64,000 nt of DNA from Cochliopodium minus (taxonomy: Eukaryota; Discosea; Himatismenida; Cochliopodiidae): the NCBI GenBank assembly GCA_024220525.1, contig JAMYWO010000125.1, positions 43,856-107,855 on the forward strand, given 5' to 3'. A program made the translations under genes and the position numbers. Positions within the stretch are counted from its first letter, which is position 1. The number at the start of each line of letters is the position of its first letter. This document shows positions 1 through 12,744 of this stretch, piece after piece. The notes under the pieces were generated by a model, which had not been told where the DNA came from, did not search any database, and saw only the letters and a program-made list of their open reading frames with translations.

Positions 1-1854
1 CTCCCAAGATGTAATTATTTTTTACAATTTTTTTATTTTATTGTAATTTATTATTAAATTAATTTTACTAAAGTTTATAATTTTTTTTAAACTTTATGAT
101 AATAAAAATAGAAATATCTTTAAATTCAATTTTTACATTTTTGATTTATTGTAAATATATCTTCCAATTCGAAAAGTGGAGATTTTTTTAATTTTTTTTT
201 GTTTTTACTTTACTTAATAAATTATTTTTTTAATTAAAAAAGGTGAGGGAAAGAGTTTTGGCACCAGCATTTGCGAGGGCATTGAAAGACATTTTTCCAC
301 CAACAAGAAGTGCAGGACTACAAGCAATACAAGCAACCATAGAATCGTATCCACCAGATCAAATAGTGAGCAAGTTGTTTCCTTCCGTCATTCGTCTCAC
401 CATTGATCCCATTTTTGACATTCGTGTTGCTGCTTTCAAAACTGTCAATTTGTTAGTAAACAGACTTGATCAACACCATTTAAAAATGGGCACCAGCAAT
501 GAAGACCCAAAACAAAATGAACCTAATTTGAGGTAAAAAAAAAATTATTTTTATTTATTTTAGATTTATTAGTATTAATTTTATTAATGTCATTATTTGA
601 TTTATTAACATTCTCTTTTTTTGTTAATTTTATTTTATTTAAATTATTTTCAGTACACCGCAAGGAGTGTTGGAATCATTTGGAGGTTGGGCGACGAATG
701 CAATAAACAATACCCTCAGTAATGTTACCAACAAAATTACTTCCATGGGAGACAAAAATACTCCTCCTTCCTCAAACACCTCTACCTCTTCTTCTTTTAA
801 CACTTCTAACACTGGTTTTGTCAACAATTCTAATAATAATTCTTACAATTCTACCAATAACAATACCTCTTCTTCCAAAAACGTCAACACTTCTAATAAC
901 AGTACCTCTTCTTCTTCTTCCAATACTACCAAAAATAATGGAAAACCTTCCAACCATTCATCGGGGAATACTACGAATTACAAACCTCCTCAAACAAATA
1001 AAACGAGCAATGATAAAAGTGGGAATGGGAATGGCAGTGATGATGAATTTGATGATTGGGATAATGATGATGACTGGGGAAATGATAAAGGTGATTGGGA
1101 CTCTTATGACAGTAAAAACTCCAAAAACAATACTACTAATACTTCTAACAATAAAAATGTTAGTAATCAAACATTAAGCAACAATACACTAAGCAATAAT
1201 ACAAGCAACAAAGGTGGAGATTCTTTAAAATTATCTCACAGCACATCTCCTAATACAAGCAATAATAATTTTAACACAACTAACAATTTTACTGTGAATC
1301 TTCCTCCCAATAAAACTACCAAAACGGGTGTCTCCCCCAAAAAAACAAAACCTAAAAAAGAAAAACCTGTAAAATTATCTCAACTTGGAAATGTATCTTC
1401 TACCAAAGACAAAACCCTAGAAGACTTTGGTGATGGTTGGGAATGGAGCGAAAATGATAACAAAAAATCAACCAACACTAACACTAATACCTCCATTACC
1501 AATACTCAACCTAAAAAAACACTTGGTTCCATGACAAATAATAATACACCAAATTACAACATTAATTTCAACACCCTCAATAATAACAACGTCAATCTTC
1601 TTCAACCTATGCAACCTATGCAACCAATACAACCAATGCAGCCAAATAATAACAAAAACACACCCAGTAGACCTACTTTCGTTCCACTAGAAACACCAAA
1701 TGATGGGTTTAGTGGTCTTTTAGCTCCTTCTAACAACAAACCCATTCAAACTGCTCAGCCTACTTCTCTAGACTTTTTATTTTCAGACAACAATACCCAA
1801 GATGATGAAGATGAAGATGGTTGGGGAGATTTTAATTTTGATAAAAAAAAATAG
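1..1854 (+). CDS. SCYL1: SCYL1-like N-terminal kinase-like protein, 3' part
   Basis: Partial gene; its 5' end lies outside the window. Exons seen: 243-532 and 654-1854, joined in phase (AG|T), with stop TAG at 1854. A possible upstream exon end lies at about 1-10. The first exon encodes the last HEAT-type repeats, with RERVLAPAFARA and LTIDP matching the SCYL1 family, a pseudokinase plus HEAT-repeat protein that binds COPI coats at the Golgi. The second exon encodes a WATNAINN-type linker like that of SCYL1, then about 350 residues of Asn/Ser/Thr-rich low complexity with acidic DDWDND and GWGDF patches. A QPMQPMQPIQPMQP run lies near 1606-1650. The C-terminus is DKKK, with Lys at -3 but not at -4 or -5, so it is not a textbook dilysine signal. 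Family assignment is by remembered motif similarity; the kinase-like domain itself is not visible here. Confidence 0.75.
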
Positions 1855-1986
1855 AATAAAATAAAATATTTAAAACCTCCTCTTTTCAAATAATTCAAAT
1901 TAACAAGATTCCAAAAGTGAGCCATATAAAAATATATTTTGAAGATTTATTTATTCACAAAGATCTAAAGATTAAAAAAAAAAAAA

Positions 1987-4900
1987 ATGGAAAAAGAAAT
2001 AAATAATTCAAATAAAATACTGAAACTAAAGGAAGATAATATAATAAATGCAATTTTGAATGAAAGAAAGGGAGATGTTTTAGCTTTTAACACTATTTTG
2101 AAGTATGATTCTGTTGTCAGAACTGAAAACGATTTTTTATATCCCAAAGTATCAGGTGCAAAGAATTATAGAAAACTATTGGGGATGGTATAATCAAAAA
2201 AGATAGGAAATATTAAATTTTATTTTCACTGATTGATTATCTAGTCAATTTATGCACTCGCACAACCAACTAAAAGGTAAAAAAATAAAGAAATAATTCA
2301 CGATCCACAATATTTTGGGATGTGTTACTAATTTTTTAAAAAAGTGGGATAGAAAATGTATTGGCGATAGTTGGTAGAGGGAGAGAATTCAAAAATATTT
2401 ATTGGTTACAATTAAGAGCAGGTATTAATTAAATATTCGGAGATTATTAGATCTTTATTTGATCTTAAAATCTCCTTTTGTTCTTTATTTATAATTTTTC
2501 AGAGAATAAAATCTTTTTTAATAATTTCTCCTAACAATAAATAAAGAACCAGTGATTTACATCAATGATAAACCTTGTGTAATTAGAGATAGAACAAAGC
2601 CATTTGAAAACTTAAAACAATTCAGTAAAAAAAAAAATTAAAATTATATCTTTTTATTTAATAATTTTATTTATTTATCAAATTATCATTTTTTTTAAAC
2701 AAAAAAATGAAAAGAGGGAATAACATCAGAAAGGATAGAGGAGATAGAAGAACATGTTGCATTGGAAATAATAGAGGAAAGTAAAAAATACAACGGAATG
2801 ATTTTGATTCAGGACGAGTACAATTCGGAGATCATTGGTGTTTGGGAATATTTAGGACCTCAAAGTGTCAAAACTCCCAAACAATTGTTTGAAAAGTATG
2901 AAGAAGAATTTAACTTTCGTGAAAAAGGCACTTCCATAAAGGTAAAAAAATTCAATTAAAAAATTAAAAAATTAAAATATTAAAATATAAAAATATAAAA
3001 ATTAAAAATTAAAAATTAAAAAAAAAATTTAAAATTTAAAAATAAAAAAAACCAATTTTATCAATTTAGTACGTGAGAATTCCTATTCCTGCAGATTCTA
3101 ATCCAACTGTTTCCACTTTTGAATCCATTTATAATTTTTGTGTGAAAAATAACATTTCTGATGAAGATGGTAAAACCCTTTTTAAAATTTTTTTTGCGAA
3201 AAAAAATTCATTTAAAAATAAATTTAATTAGGAATAATAATTAATTGTTCGAATGGGTAATCTATTTTTAATTAATTAAAAATTTATTTTAAAATTTTTT
3301 ATTTTTTTTATTTTTTTTATATTTTTATTTATTTTTAATGTTTTTTATCTAATATTTATTATTTTAAGGAGGGGAAGATCGACAGTGGTGGAAATAGCAT
3401 TGTGTCAGATATTCAAGTCACTGGGGAAAATAAAAGAGAAGAAACTGATAAGAACAATGGATTTGGAAGATCAGATTTATTTTCAACATATTTCTTTGAA
3501 ACATCAGTACTACGATCATCGCCCCAATCCTTATCTTGTTGATTGTATTTTACGTGTCACTCCTTATGGTGATGTCGTTCAGAAAACTTTGGATCGTTTC
3601 ATCAACGTTTGTTCTCATGTTCAACATTTAAAGTATTATTTTTGTTTATTTTTATTTTTTTATTATTTTTTATTTTTTTTATTTTTTTTAATTTTATTTT
3701 TTTTTTAAAAATTTTTTTTTAAATTATTTTTTAAAATTTTTTTATTAGGAATGTCATTTATGAAATGCATGAAAGATTAAAAGAGAGACAAGATGAAAAA
3801 ACATTGAGGGTTTGCTTTCAATTTTTAGAAAGGTCAGAATTTATGAAATAAAAAAATAAGAAATTAAACTTTAACAATAATTTTTTAAAATTAAATTTAA
3901 AAATAAATTAAAATAAATTTCAAAATAAATTTAAAAATAAATTAAAAATAAATTTAAATATAAATTTAAAAATAAATTTAAAAATAAATTTAAATATAAA
4001 TTTAAAAATAAATTTCAAAAGAAATTAAAATATAAATTTAAAAATAAATTTCAAAAGAAATTAAGAAAAATTTTTAAAAAAATTTTAAAATAAAGATATT
4101 GCTACATGTTGGTGTTTGGATCGTTTATGAATGTGGTGGGATACAATGGGGTGAAGATTTCATTTTCAGAATGGTTAAATTCTAGAAAAGAGTTGTTGGA
4201 TTTAATCCTTTCTTGTTCTATACCCAACCCCTCCTTTGATGATTTCAAACGTCTTGTCCAACCTCAGTTGTTGTTGCCCCTCCCTGAAGATCAACATGAC
4301 AATGGTATATAAAACTGGAAAAATAAAAAATAAAAAATAAAATAAAATAAATAAAATATAAATAAAAAATAATGAAAATAATAAAAATGAAAAGTAAATA
4401 ATGAAAATAAAAATAAAAATAATAAAAAATAAAAATAATATTCATTAATTAAAATTTAATTTTTTTTCCAATAAAACATTTAAATTATTTTAAATATTTC
4501 AAAATAAATTTTGTGAAATAAAATAAGAAATTAAGGAAGTGATGAAAAACAGAAAGGGAATGGTGTTGTCATCAAGTTCTATTTTGAAGTTGGACAGATA
4601 TTTCGCCAAAACAGAAATTAATGTTGACTCCTTGCCTTCTCACAGTAGTAATGACACCAAAAAATATATTACCAAAAACAACAACAACAACAATAATAAC
4701 AACAATAATAACAACAATAATAACAATAATTTTTTGAGTAGCAGTATTATAATCGGAGATAACAATGAAAATAATAAAAAAAAAAATAAAAAAAATAAAA
4801 AAAATTTTAATCTATCAAGTCTAGAAGAGGGAGAGGGAGAAGGAGAAGGAGAAGGAGAGGGGGAAGAGGAGTTTGGGGGAAGTGGGGGATTTGGAAATAG

Positions 4901-5045
4901 TAAAGAAGCAATCTCACCTCTTTCTACTTCTTCCATTTTGTCTTTTAATCTGAGCAATGAAAATAATTTTTCTCATTCTCAATTGTTTGACTTGCCTCCT
5001 CGTTTCAGAGAATTCAAACGTTACAACTTGGCTGGTTTTGGTCAG
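1987..5045 (+). CDS. Paladin-like phosphatase-domain protein, 3' end missing
   Basis: Eleven exons are readable: 1987-2187, 2245-2276, 2345-2421, 2547-2624, 2715-2941, 3070-3169, 3232-3256, 3369-3632, 3749-3832, 4096-4304 and 4540-5045, all in compatible phase, giving about 600 residues. Paladin (PALD1) proteins carry repeated tyrosine-phosphatase/phytase-like domains and run near 850 residues. Seen here: SIYALAQPT (the family's GxGQPT motif), YINDKPCVIRD, YVRIPIP, and a loop NCSNGRGRST that keeps a CX5R phosphatase signature, so the first domain may be active. The CX5R loop is split by the intron at 3257-3368. The next domain starts at RYNLAGFGQ. An Asn run and an EGEGEGEG run lie in the inter-domain linker at 4670-4865. 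The reading frame then enters an A/T repeat and an ambiguous base at 5188, and a gene on the other strand follows, so roughly 250 residues are absent, probably through a bad join. Confidence 0.75.
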
Positions 5046-5084
5046 GTAAAAAAAAATATTAAAAAAAATTATTAAAAATAATTA

Positions 5085-5131
5085 TATTAAAAAAATTAAA
5101 TAATAAATTTAAAAATAAAAATAAAAATAAA

Positions 5132-5162
<31 letters not shown>

Positions 5163-5188
5163 TAAAAATAAAAATAAAAATAAAAANT
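5085..5188. repeat. (AAAAT)n tract ending in an ambiguous base
   Basis: Near-perfect AAAAT/AAATA pentamer repeat that ends with an N at 5188. It separates a paladin-like gene that lacks its 3' end from the 3' end of an LRR gene on the opposite strand only 8 bases further on. There is no room for the missing paladin exons, so this looks like a contig or polishing junction and not a natural intergenic region. Confidence 0.6.
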
Positions 5189-5195
5189 ATCATTT

Positions 5196-6542
5196 TCAAT
5201 TGTTTTCAACTTCTTTTTCTTCAAGTTTCCTGATTTTTTCCCCATTTTCTTTGTTCACTTTATTTTTTTTCAATTTTTTTTCAATTTCATTTTGGGTTTC
5301 TTGGTTAAACTTATTAGTTGAAAGAAAAATTGTAGTTAAAGAAGAATTTATATTTAGAGATTCACATAAATATTCTGCTCCTTCATCTCCTATATTATTT
5401 TCAGCAAGATTAATTATAGTCAAAGAAGAATTCATTTTTAAAGAATCTGACAAATTTTTTGTTCCTTCATTCCCAATTTTATTAAATCTAAGATTAATTG
5501 AAGTCAAAGAAGAATTAATTTTTAAAGAATCTGATAAATATTTTGTTCCTTCATCTCCAATGTCATTATGATAAAGATCTAGTGTAGTTAAAGAAGAATT
5601 CATTTTTAGAGATTCTGACAAAAATTTTGCTCCTTCAACTCCAACATTATTGTAAGAAAAGTTGATTGAAGTCAAAGAAGAATTCATTTTTAGAGATTCT
5701 GACAAATATTTTGTTCCTTCCACTCCAATATTATTTTCTAAAAGATCTATTGAAGATAAAGAAGAGTTCATTATTAGAGATTCTGACAAATATTTTACTA
5801 CTTCATCTCCAAGATTATTAGAAGAAAGATCTATTGAAGTCAAAGAAGAATTCATTTTTAAAGTTTCACATAAACATTGGATTCCTTCTACTCCAATGTT
5901 GTTAGAAGGAAGATCTATTGAAGTCAAAGAAGAATTTGTTTTTAGAGATTCACATAAACTTTGAATTCCTTCATCTCCAATGTTATTGGAAGAAAAGTTG
6001 ATTGAAGTCAAAGAAGAATTCATTTTGAGAGATTCTGACAAATAATTTGTTCCTTCATCTCCAAGATCATTTTCAGAAAGATTAATTAAAGTTATAGAAG
6101 AATTAATTTTGAGAGATTCTGACAAATATTTTGCTCCTTCAACTCCAATGTAATTGTAATAAAGATAAATTGAAGTCAAAGAAGAATTTTTTTTTAGAGA
6201 TTCTGACAAATATTTTGCTCCTTCATCTCCAACATCATTGTCATAAAGATCTATTGAAGTCAAAGAAGAATTTTTTTTTAGAGATTCTGATAAACATTTA
6301 ATTCCTTCCACTCCAATTTTATTAAAAGAAAGATCTATTGAAGTCAAAGAAGAATTTGTTTTTAGAAATTCACATAAACATTGAATTCCTTCCACTCCAA
6401 TATTATGTCCTGATAGATTTAGAAAAGTTAATTTATTATTTAATTTGAGAGTTCCAGATATCCCTGCTTTAATAAAAGATAAATTAAGCTCTCCATTCGA
6501 ATTCAATACATTATTGTTGTTAATTTCTTCTATTGATTTCAT
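5196..6542 (-). CDS. LRR protein, RNase-inhibitor/NLRC3-like repeats
   Basis: Intact single-exon reading frame of 448 residues starting MKSIEEINNNN. After about 45 residues it becomes about 13 tandem leucine-rich repeats of 28 residues with consensus LTSIDLSxNxIGxEGxxxLSESLKxNSS, closed by a degenerate repeat and a Lys/Glu-rich tail. The 28-residue period with IGDEG and a helical LSESLK half is the RI-like (cysteine-free) class, as in NLRC3-like proteins. There is no signal peptide, membrane segment or NACHT domain. At DNA level this is an 84 bp tandem repeat with high identity between units. The only intronless long gene in this part of the window. Likely a cytosolic binding scaffold; the partner is unknown. 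Confidence 0.85.
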   Translation of the reverse strand: MKSIEEINNNNVLNSNGELNLSFIKAGISGTLKLNNKLTFLNLSGHNIGVEGIQCLCEFLKTNSSLTSIDLSFNKIGVEGIKCLSESLKKNSSLTSIDLYDNDVGDEGAKYLSESLKKNSSLTSIYLYYNYIGVEGAKYLSESLKINSSITLINLSENDLGDEGTNYLSESLKMNSSLTSINFSSNNIGDEGIQSLCESLKTNSSLTSIDLPSNNIGVEGIQCLCETLKMNSSLTSIDLSSNNLGDEVVKYLSESLIMNSSLSSIDLLENNIGVEGTKYLSESLKMNSSLTSINFSYNNVGVEGAKFLSESLKMNSSLTTLDLYHNDIGDEGTKYLSDSLKINSSLTSINLRFNKIGNEGTKNLSDSLKMNSSLTIINLAENNIGDEGAEYLCESLNINSSLTTIFLSTNKFNQETQNEIEKKLKKNKVNKENGEKIRKLEEKEVENN

Positions 6543-6815
6543 TTTTTATTTTATTCTTAAATCAGATTTCATATTTCGAAATTAAATAAGATAAATATAA
6601 GAATCATTAGGCCAAATTAATTCTTATCAGAATTAGAATATGATAAATAATGTTTTCATCTTTAAAATTTATAATTTCAAAAACACTCCAAGTTTATATT
6701 TTATTTTCCTGAATTTACAATGCAAACATCCTTAAGAATGATTTTGGTTTTGTTTCTCCTTCAGCAGAAAGCACCTTTATTTCATTCAATCAAATTTACT
6801 TTTTTTTTTTAAATA
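6543..6815. other. Intergenic region, RECQL4 to LRR gene
   Basis: About 270 bp of AT-rich DNA between the RECQL4 stop and the LRR gene start, both on the minus strand. It must hold the 3' UTR of one and the promoter of the other. I see no conserved element. Confidence 0.5.
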
Positions 6816-8842
6816 TTAATTAATTGATTTTAATTTATTAATTAATTGAATTTCTTTTTCTGCCAATTCAACAATCATCTTGTAATCATACTTGAGGTAC
6901 TTTCCCCAAAACTGGTTCGAACGCCAAGAATCAGCAGTAAAGCAAGGAGTGGAGATTCCATAAAAAATGTTGGCGCAGTTTCTTCCAGACTTGATGATGT
7001 TGAGATTGTCATAAATGAAAACTTTCAAATGAGTACTCAACTCGTTTAATTGAGAAGGACTGATATTTTTGAAATTTTTCTCGGAAAAAAAGTTTTTTTG
7101 ATTATCATCACCCAAAATAGAAAACTCCTCAATATTATCACTATTGAAATATTTTTCAACAACAAAATTAAAATTAGAATCACATTTTTCCAAAATTAAA
7201 GATAAATTTTGAGAGTTGATGTTATTCACAACAACTTGTTCATCATTGGAATTATTTTTTTTATTCCCCGCAGAAGAGGCATTCAACAAGGAATGGTAAA
7301 CGATATCGAGTTTGGTTATTGCCAAGTCTTCCATCTTTTGGAGGGTTTGGAGGTATTGAGAGGATGTCTTTTTTGGGATTTTCTCGAGTATTTTCATGTA
7401 AAAAGCTTCTTCCTTCAAAAGTTTGTAGTTTATTTCTTTTTTGTCCTAAATAGAAATAAAATTAAAATAATAAAAATAAAATTAAAATAAATAAAAAATA
7501 TTAATGAACAAAATAAAAAGTAAAAAATAGTAAATAAAAAAAATAAAATTAAAAAGTAAACTATCAAAATCAAAATAAAAAATTTTTAACAAAAAAAGAT
7601 TAATATTAATAATTAAAATTAATTGCAATAAAATTCAATTCATAAGATTAAAAATATAAAATTTAAAAAAAAAATTTTAACAAAAAAAGATTGAAGAGTA
7701 TATTGAAGAGTGAGAGGGTTGGACTTTAAAAAGTTAGAAGCAGCAACAATGTCGAAGATGTAGAATCCGTTCTTCTTTGAGGAAGAGTGGTTGACGATGT
7801 AATCTACGAGTTTGTCTGTTTTCGCCAGAACGTGAGGTTCTGTTTTCAAAAAAGAGACTTTGAAGTTCACATTCATATTTTCGTAAAGTTGGATGTTTTT
7901 GGACAAATGAAGCCAACTGAGAATCGTCTATTTTTTTTTAAAAAAAAATAGTGTTTGTATCTCTTTAAAAAAAAAACAAATGTTCGAACCTTTTTTTTTT
8001 TTATAATAATTAATTTTTTAATCATTAATTTTTGTTTTTATTATTTTTAATTTATTTCAAATTTTACTTAACATTGCAATTATAATTAATTTTCAATTTT
8101 TGATTTTTATTTTATTAAATTTTTATCTACTTCAAATATTAATTTATTGAATTTATAAAAATTAATGATTTTTTTCTTTTGTAATTTTTGATGATTTATA
8201 ATTTTCGATAATTAATATTGAAACTTTTAAAAATTTTAATTTATATTGCAATTTATAAAAATTAATGATTTTTTTTTTTATTTATTTTTTATTTTTTGTT
8301 TTTGATGATTTTTGTAATTTAGAAAAATTAATTTTTGATTTTTTGTTTTTGATGATTTATTAATCCAAGTTAAATTATTTTTTTAAATTATTTTCTAATA
8401 TTAATTTATATAGTAATATTATTTAAAAATTACTGTGTTGATTTTTTGATAAATAATTATTTTTTTATTTCATTTTTGAATATAATTTGAATTTTCCATT
8501 TATTTTTACCCTCATGAGATCTTTTTTCATGTCTAACTGTTGCTCAGTTTTTTCAACAGGAAAAGAGAGAAAGGAAGGTGTTTTTTTCACTTCAAAAAGG
8601 TTGAAGAAAGAAGAAAGGGAGGAGATGTCGAAAGAATCTTTGTAACACATTTTCTTTAAAGAGTAATAATCTTCCGTATGCACAAACAAAACACAATGTG
8701 ATGTTTTCCCATCTCCCTGCTCTACCTAAAAAATTTTAAACAAATGAAAATGAAAAATAAAAAAATTAAATGAAAAAAAATTGAATGAAGATAAAAATAA
8801 ATTAAAAAGAAAATAAAATAAAAAATAAAAAAAAAAATAAAA

Positions 8843-8875
<33 letters not shown>

Positions 8876-11800
8876 AAAAAAATAAAAAAATAAAATAAAA
8901 TATAAAAATAAAATAAATTAAAATAATAAAATAAAAAAATTAAAAAAAAAAAAAAAAAAAATAAAAAAATTTAAAAAATTTAAAAAAAAAAATTATTTGA
9001 AAAATATTAAAAAATATTTAAAAAATAAAAATTATTTAAAAAATAATGAAATAAAGTCGAACAAAAACAAAATAATTTTTATTTTTACCAATTTGTTGGA
9101 CATAATCTTCTAGGGTGCTGGGAATGCAAAATGAATGACAGAACGAACATTGCTTTTATCAATACCCATACCAAAAGCGATGGTGGCCACGATGATCCTC
9201 GTTTTGCCACTCAAAAATTGGTTTTGAATCTCATTTCTAGAATTTGTTGTTTTACCTTTTTTGAAAATATAAAAAATAATTCAAAAATTTTTAAATTTAA
9301 TTTTTTAACTTTTAATTGAAATTAAACAATTTTAAATTTTAAAATTTTTTCAATTTTTCAATTTTTTCAATTTTTCAATTTTTTGATTTAATTTTATTGA
9401 ACTTTTAATTTTTAAATGAAATTTTTAAAATTGAAACAATTAAATATTTTAATTTTTTAATTTTAAATTTTTAAATTTTAAATTTTTTGAACTTTAATTT
9501 TTAAATGAAATTTTTTGTTTTTTTTCTACCTGCATGATAAGACTCACAGTTGAACCCATTATTTCTCAAGTAGGAACTGAGTGTGTCTGCGTGATTCTGG
9601 AAAATACAGTAGATGATTACAGATCCTTCATTTTCGCCTTCCTCTCCTATCAAACAAATATAAAAATAAATATAAAAATAAATAATAAAATAACAAATAA
9701 TAAAAAAAAAATAATAAAAAAAAATTAAAATGTAATAAAAAAAAGAAATAAAAAAAAATTATAAAAATAAAAAAAAATAAAAAAAATAAAAAAAAAATTG
9801 TAAAAACTAAAAATAATAAAAAATGTAAAATAATTAAATAATAAAAAATAATAAAGTAATAAAAAATAATGATAAAAAAAAATTCAGAAAAATAAATGTT
9901 AATAAAAAAATTTTTTTTTACCCAAAAAAGTTTGGTAGAGTGGAGTTCTTAATAAACTGAGGAGTGTAGAATGTTTGTCGTTAACTTTTAAGATGTTCAA
10001 TTTCAAGTTTTCTCTTATCACGTTTGTTCTCACTACGTTGTCCTCTTTAATTTCGAAAAACTTTGTAATAGATGTTTGGGTTGCTTTCAAAAAAAAAAAA
10101 AATTAAAAAAATTAAATTAAAATGATATTTGATCAATAAAATAAAAAGATTAAAAATAAAAGAAAAATTTAAGAATAAAAAGAACTAAAAAAATAAAAGA
10201 AAAAAATAAAATCTAACATAATGAAATTATTAAAAAACTTTGGAAATTGTTTTCAAGAAAAAAAAAAATAAAAAAAAAAATAAAAAAAGAGAAAAATCTC
10301 TCAATAAACCAAAAAAATATTCAAATATTTAATGAAAAAAAAAAAACTAGGATAATAAAAATTAAGATAATTGTAAAAAAAAAAAAAAATCATGAAATAA
10401 AATAACCTTTGGTAGCAGTTGCAGTCAGACCTAGTACGAGATCAACACCTATTTTGTCAATAACTTCTTTTAACAACAAATAACTCGTTCTAAAATTGTG
10501 ACTCCACTCAGAGACGCAGTGCACTTCGTCTACGCAGATGAATTTTATGGGAGGGAAAGTTTCTATGAGTGCTATGAATTTCTCGTTGGTGATTCTTTCT
10601 GGGGAGATGTAAAGGACATCCACTTTACCTTCTTGTACGTCCACAATCACTTCTTTCATTTTTTTGACCTTTTTAAGAAAAAAAATTAAATATCTGAAAT
10701 AAAAATAAAAATAAAAAATTTAATAATAAAATAAAATTGTAAAAATAAATGTCTGAAAATTAAATAATAAAAAACAAAAATAGCTGGAATAAAATTAGAA
10801 AAAATATTGTTAAAATAAATATCCGAAATAAAATTAAACAATAAAAAAAAAATATAAAAACAAAAAAAATTATTAAAATAAATATCTTTAATAAAATTAA
10901 ATAAAATATTAATTTTGTGAAAAAATTCAAAAACATTTTTAACTTTAAATATAATAAAAAATAAAATAAAAAAATAAGAAATAATAATAAAATAAAAAAA
11001 AGTGAAAAAATTCACAAATTAAAATAATAAAAACTAAAAATAATTCAAAAATAAAAAATTTTACAGACAGTTGACTGGACAAAATGGCACCACGAAGACA
11101 AGAAGGCAAATGTTGAAGTTGATCGTTCATCAAAGAAATGAGAGGAGAAATGACGATGGTGAGAGTGCCGCGAAACAAGGCGGAGGGATATTGGTAGCAC
11201 AGAGATTTACCTGCTCCAGTCGGGAACACCGCCAAAGAGGATTTTCCTTCCACGATTTTTCTTATCACTTGTTGTTGTCCTTCTCTGAATTGATCGAAGC
11301 CGAATTTTTCTTTGAGGAATTTCTCTGAAAGATTATCGTCCCATCTGTATTTCAGCGAATTAAATCCATCTTTTATATTTTCTTCTCCTTCTTTATCATC
11401 ATTATCTTCATCTATCATGTCATTGTCACCATCTAGATTTATTTCTATTTCATCGTCTTGGATATCTATCTCCTCATCTACATTCTTCTTTGCTTTTGAG
11501 TTTATATTCTTCTTTTTGTTCTTTTTCAGCTCATCTAACATTGTATTTTCATCCAACAAGATGGATGGAAGGAAATCCATTGTTGATAGTTGATTTGGAT
11601 TGCTTTCTGGAATGATCATATCTTCTGTGCCCTTCAAATTGTTTTTCCCACCAAGATCCCAGCTATTCGTTGTCACTGCCCTGAATCTTCCCTAAATTTC
11701 AATTAATTTTAAATTAAATATGAAATCATTGAATGCATAGTTTGTAATCAAAGTGATAGAATGCAATATCTATATGATATGCATTTTGATATCTTTTATT

Positions 11801-12626
11801 ATCAAAGCAATATTCTTTTTTAAAATATTTATTAATTTTTACATTTGATTTTATCACTTTCGATGATTTGAATCCACCTTTCAATTTCAATTTCTTGAAA
11901 TTTTCTTTTCCTTTCTTTGTTTTATTGTTCACAATTTTCTTCTCTTCATTCTTTTTATCTTTGTTGTCAATGTTATCAAGAATTGGATCTTCATTCTTCC
12001 TCTTTGCTTTGACAATCTTTCTTTCAGATACATCAATATCCTTCTTGTTGGTGTTGTTATTTTTGATTTCTTCTTGGATGGGCTTTTTATTCTCTTTCGA
12101 TTCTTCGATTAGCATTGTTTTCATTTCATCCAGCTTTATTGCTTCATTTTTATCGAATTCATCGTTATCATACTCTTCCACGAGGATAGATGATAAAATA
12201 TTTGTCTTTGCATTTACTTTGTTAGGTTTGGATCTCATCATCTTCTTCAAATCCATCTTTTTCTTGATCACTTTGGGTTTATCTGTTGTGATATTTACAA
12301 TCTCCTCTTTTACTTCTTTGGATCCCTTCATAGGAATAAAAAAAATTAACTCTTTCCAATAAAAAAAAAGGATTTAAATAACTTACATTTGTTGATTTCA
12401 ATTTAAAATACTCTTCATATCTTGATACTTTTAAATTTACATTGATAAAAATTAAAAATGGTTATATTCTTTTCAATATTTTACTGATATTTGGCCTGAT
12501 CTTTATATCTTCTTTATTTGGTTCTCTATTGAATTCTATTTTGAATCCTTTTTCCCAATATCCAATCTCTTTTTTTAAAATAGATAATCTGCTCGAATTA
12601 TCCTTTGGAGCATTGCTGATTTGCAT
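6816..12626 (-). CDS. RECQL4: RECQL4-type RecQ DNA helicase
   Basis: Eleven exons: 12626-12485, 12427-12387, 12325-11843, 11691-11065, 10668-10407, 10083-9922, 9646-9530, 9255-9089, 8725-8510, 7927-7682 and 7445-6816; about 1030 residues. The start (MQISNAPK) gives an Sld2/DRC1-like N-terminus with WEKGFKIEFNREPNKEDIK and RYEEYFKLK, the region that links RECQL4 to replication origin firing. A Lys-rich acidic linker follows. Helicase motifs: FGFDQFREGQ (motif 0), FPTGAGKS (Walker A), DEVH box, LTATAT, IIYC and YHAG, TIAFGMGID. The C-terminus has the RECQL4 NIFYGISTPCF and FWGKYLKYDY signatures. Two small frame breaks, near 9120 (CCC run) and near 8715 (GGGAGATGGG), flank the QxxGRAGR motif VI and cancel out; both look like indel errors but could be real. 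The intron 8509-7928 is the longest, about 580 bp. Confidence 0.88.
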
Positions 12627-12744
12627 TTTTATTTTTATTTTTATATTTAAAATTGGCGGCAAAAATTTTTCTTTCACAATGATCAAATAAATTTGCCATT
12701 CAAAAAGACTGGATTTTCTAAATGAAGATTTTAATATCTTAAAT

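Noticed and set aside
4640-4957. Minus-strand frame rich in Leu and Pro-Ser
   Set aside because: It is the antisense of the poly-Asn and EGEG coding stretches of the paladin-like gene.
7982-7992. TGTTCGAACCTTTTTTTTTT, resembling a tRNA T-arm B box plus pol III terminator
   Set aside because: The sequence before it is A/T runs with no D-arm, anticodon stem or acceptor pairing; it lies inside a RECQL4 intron.
10686-11015. Phe/Ile-rich minus-strand frame like a multi-pass membrane protein
   Set aside because: It is an A/T-rich RECQL4 intron; similar Phe/Tyr/Leu frames occur in almost every intron (for example 39106-39563, 44788-45118, 49677-50067, 58572-58883).
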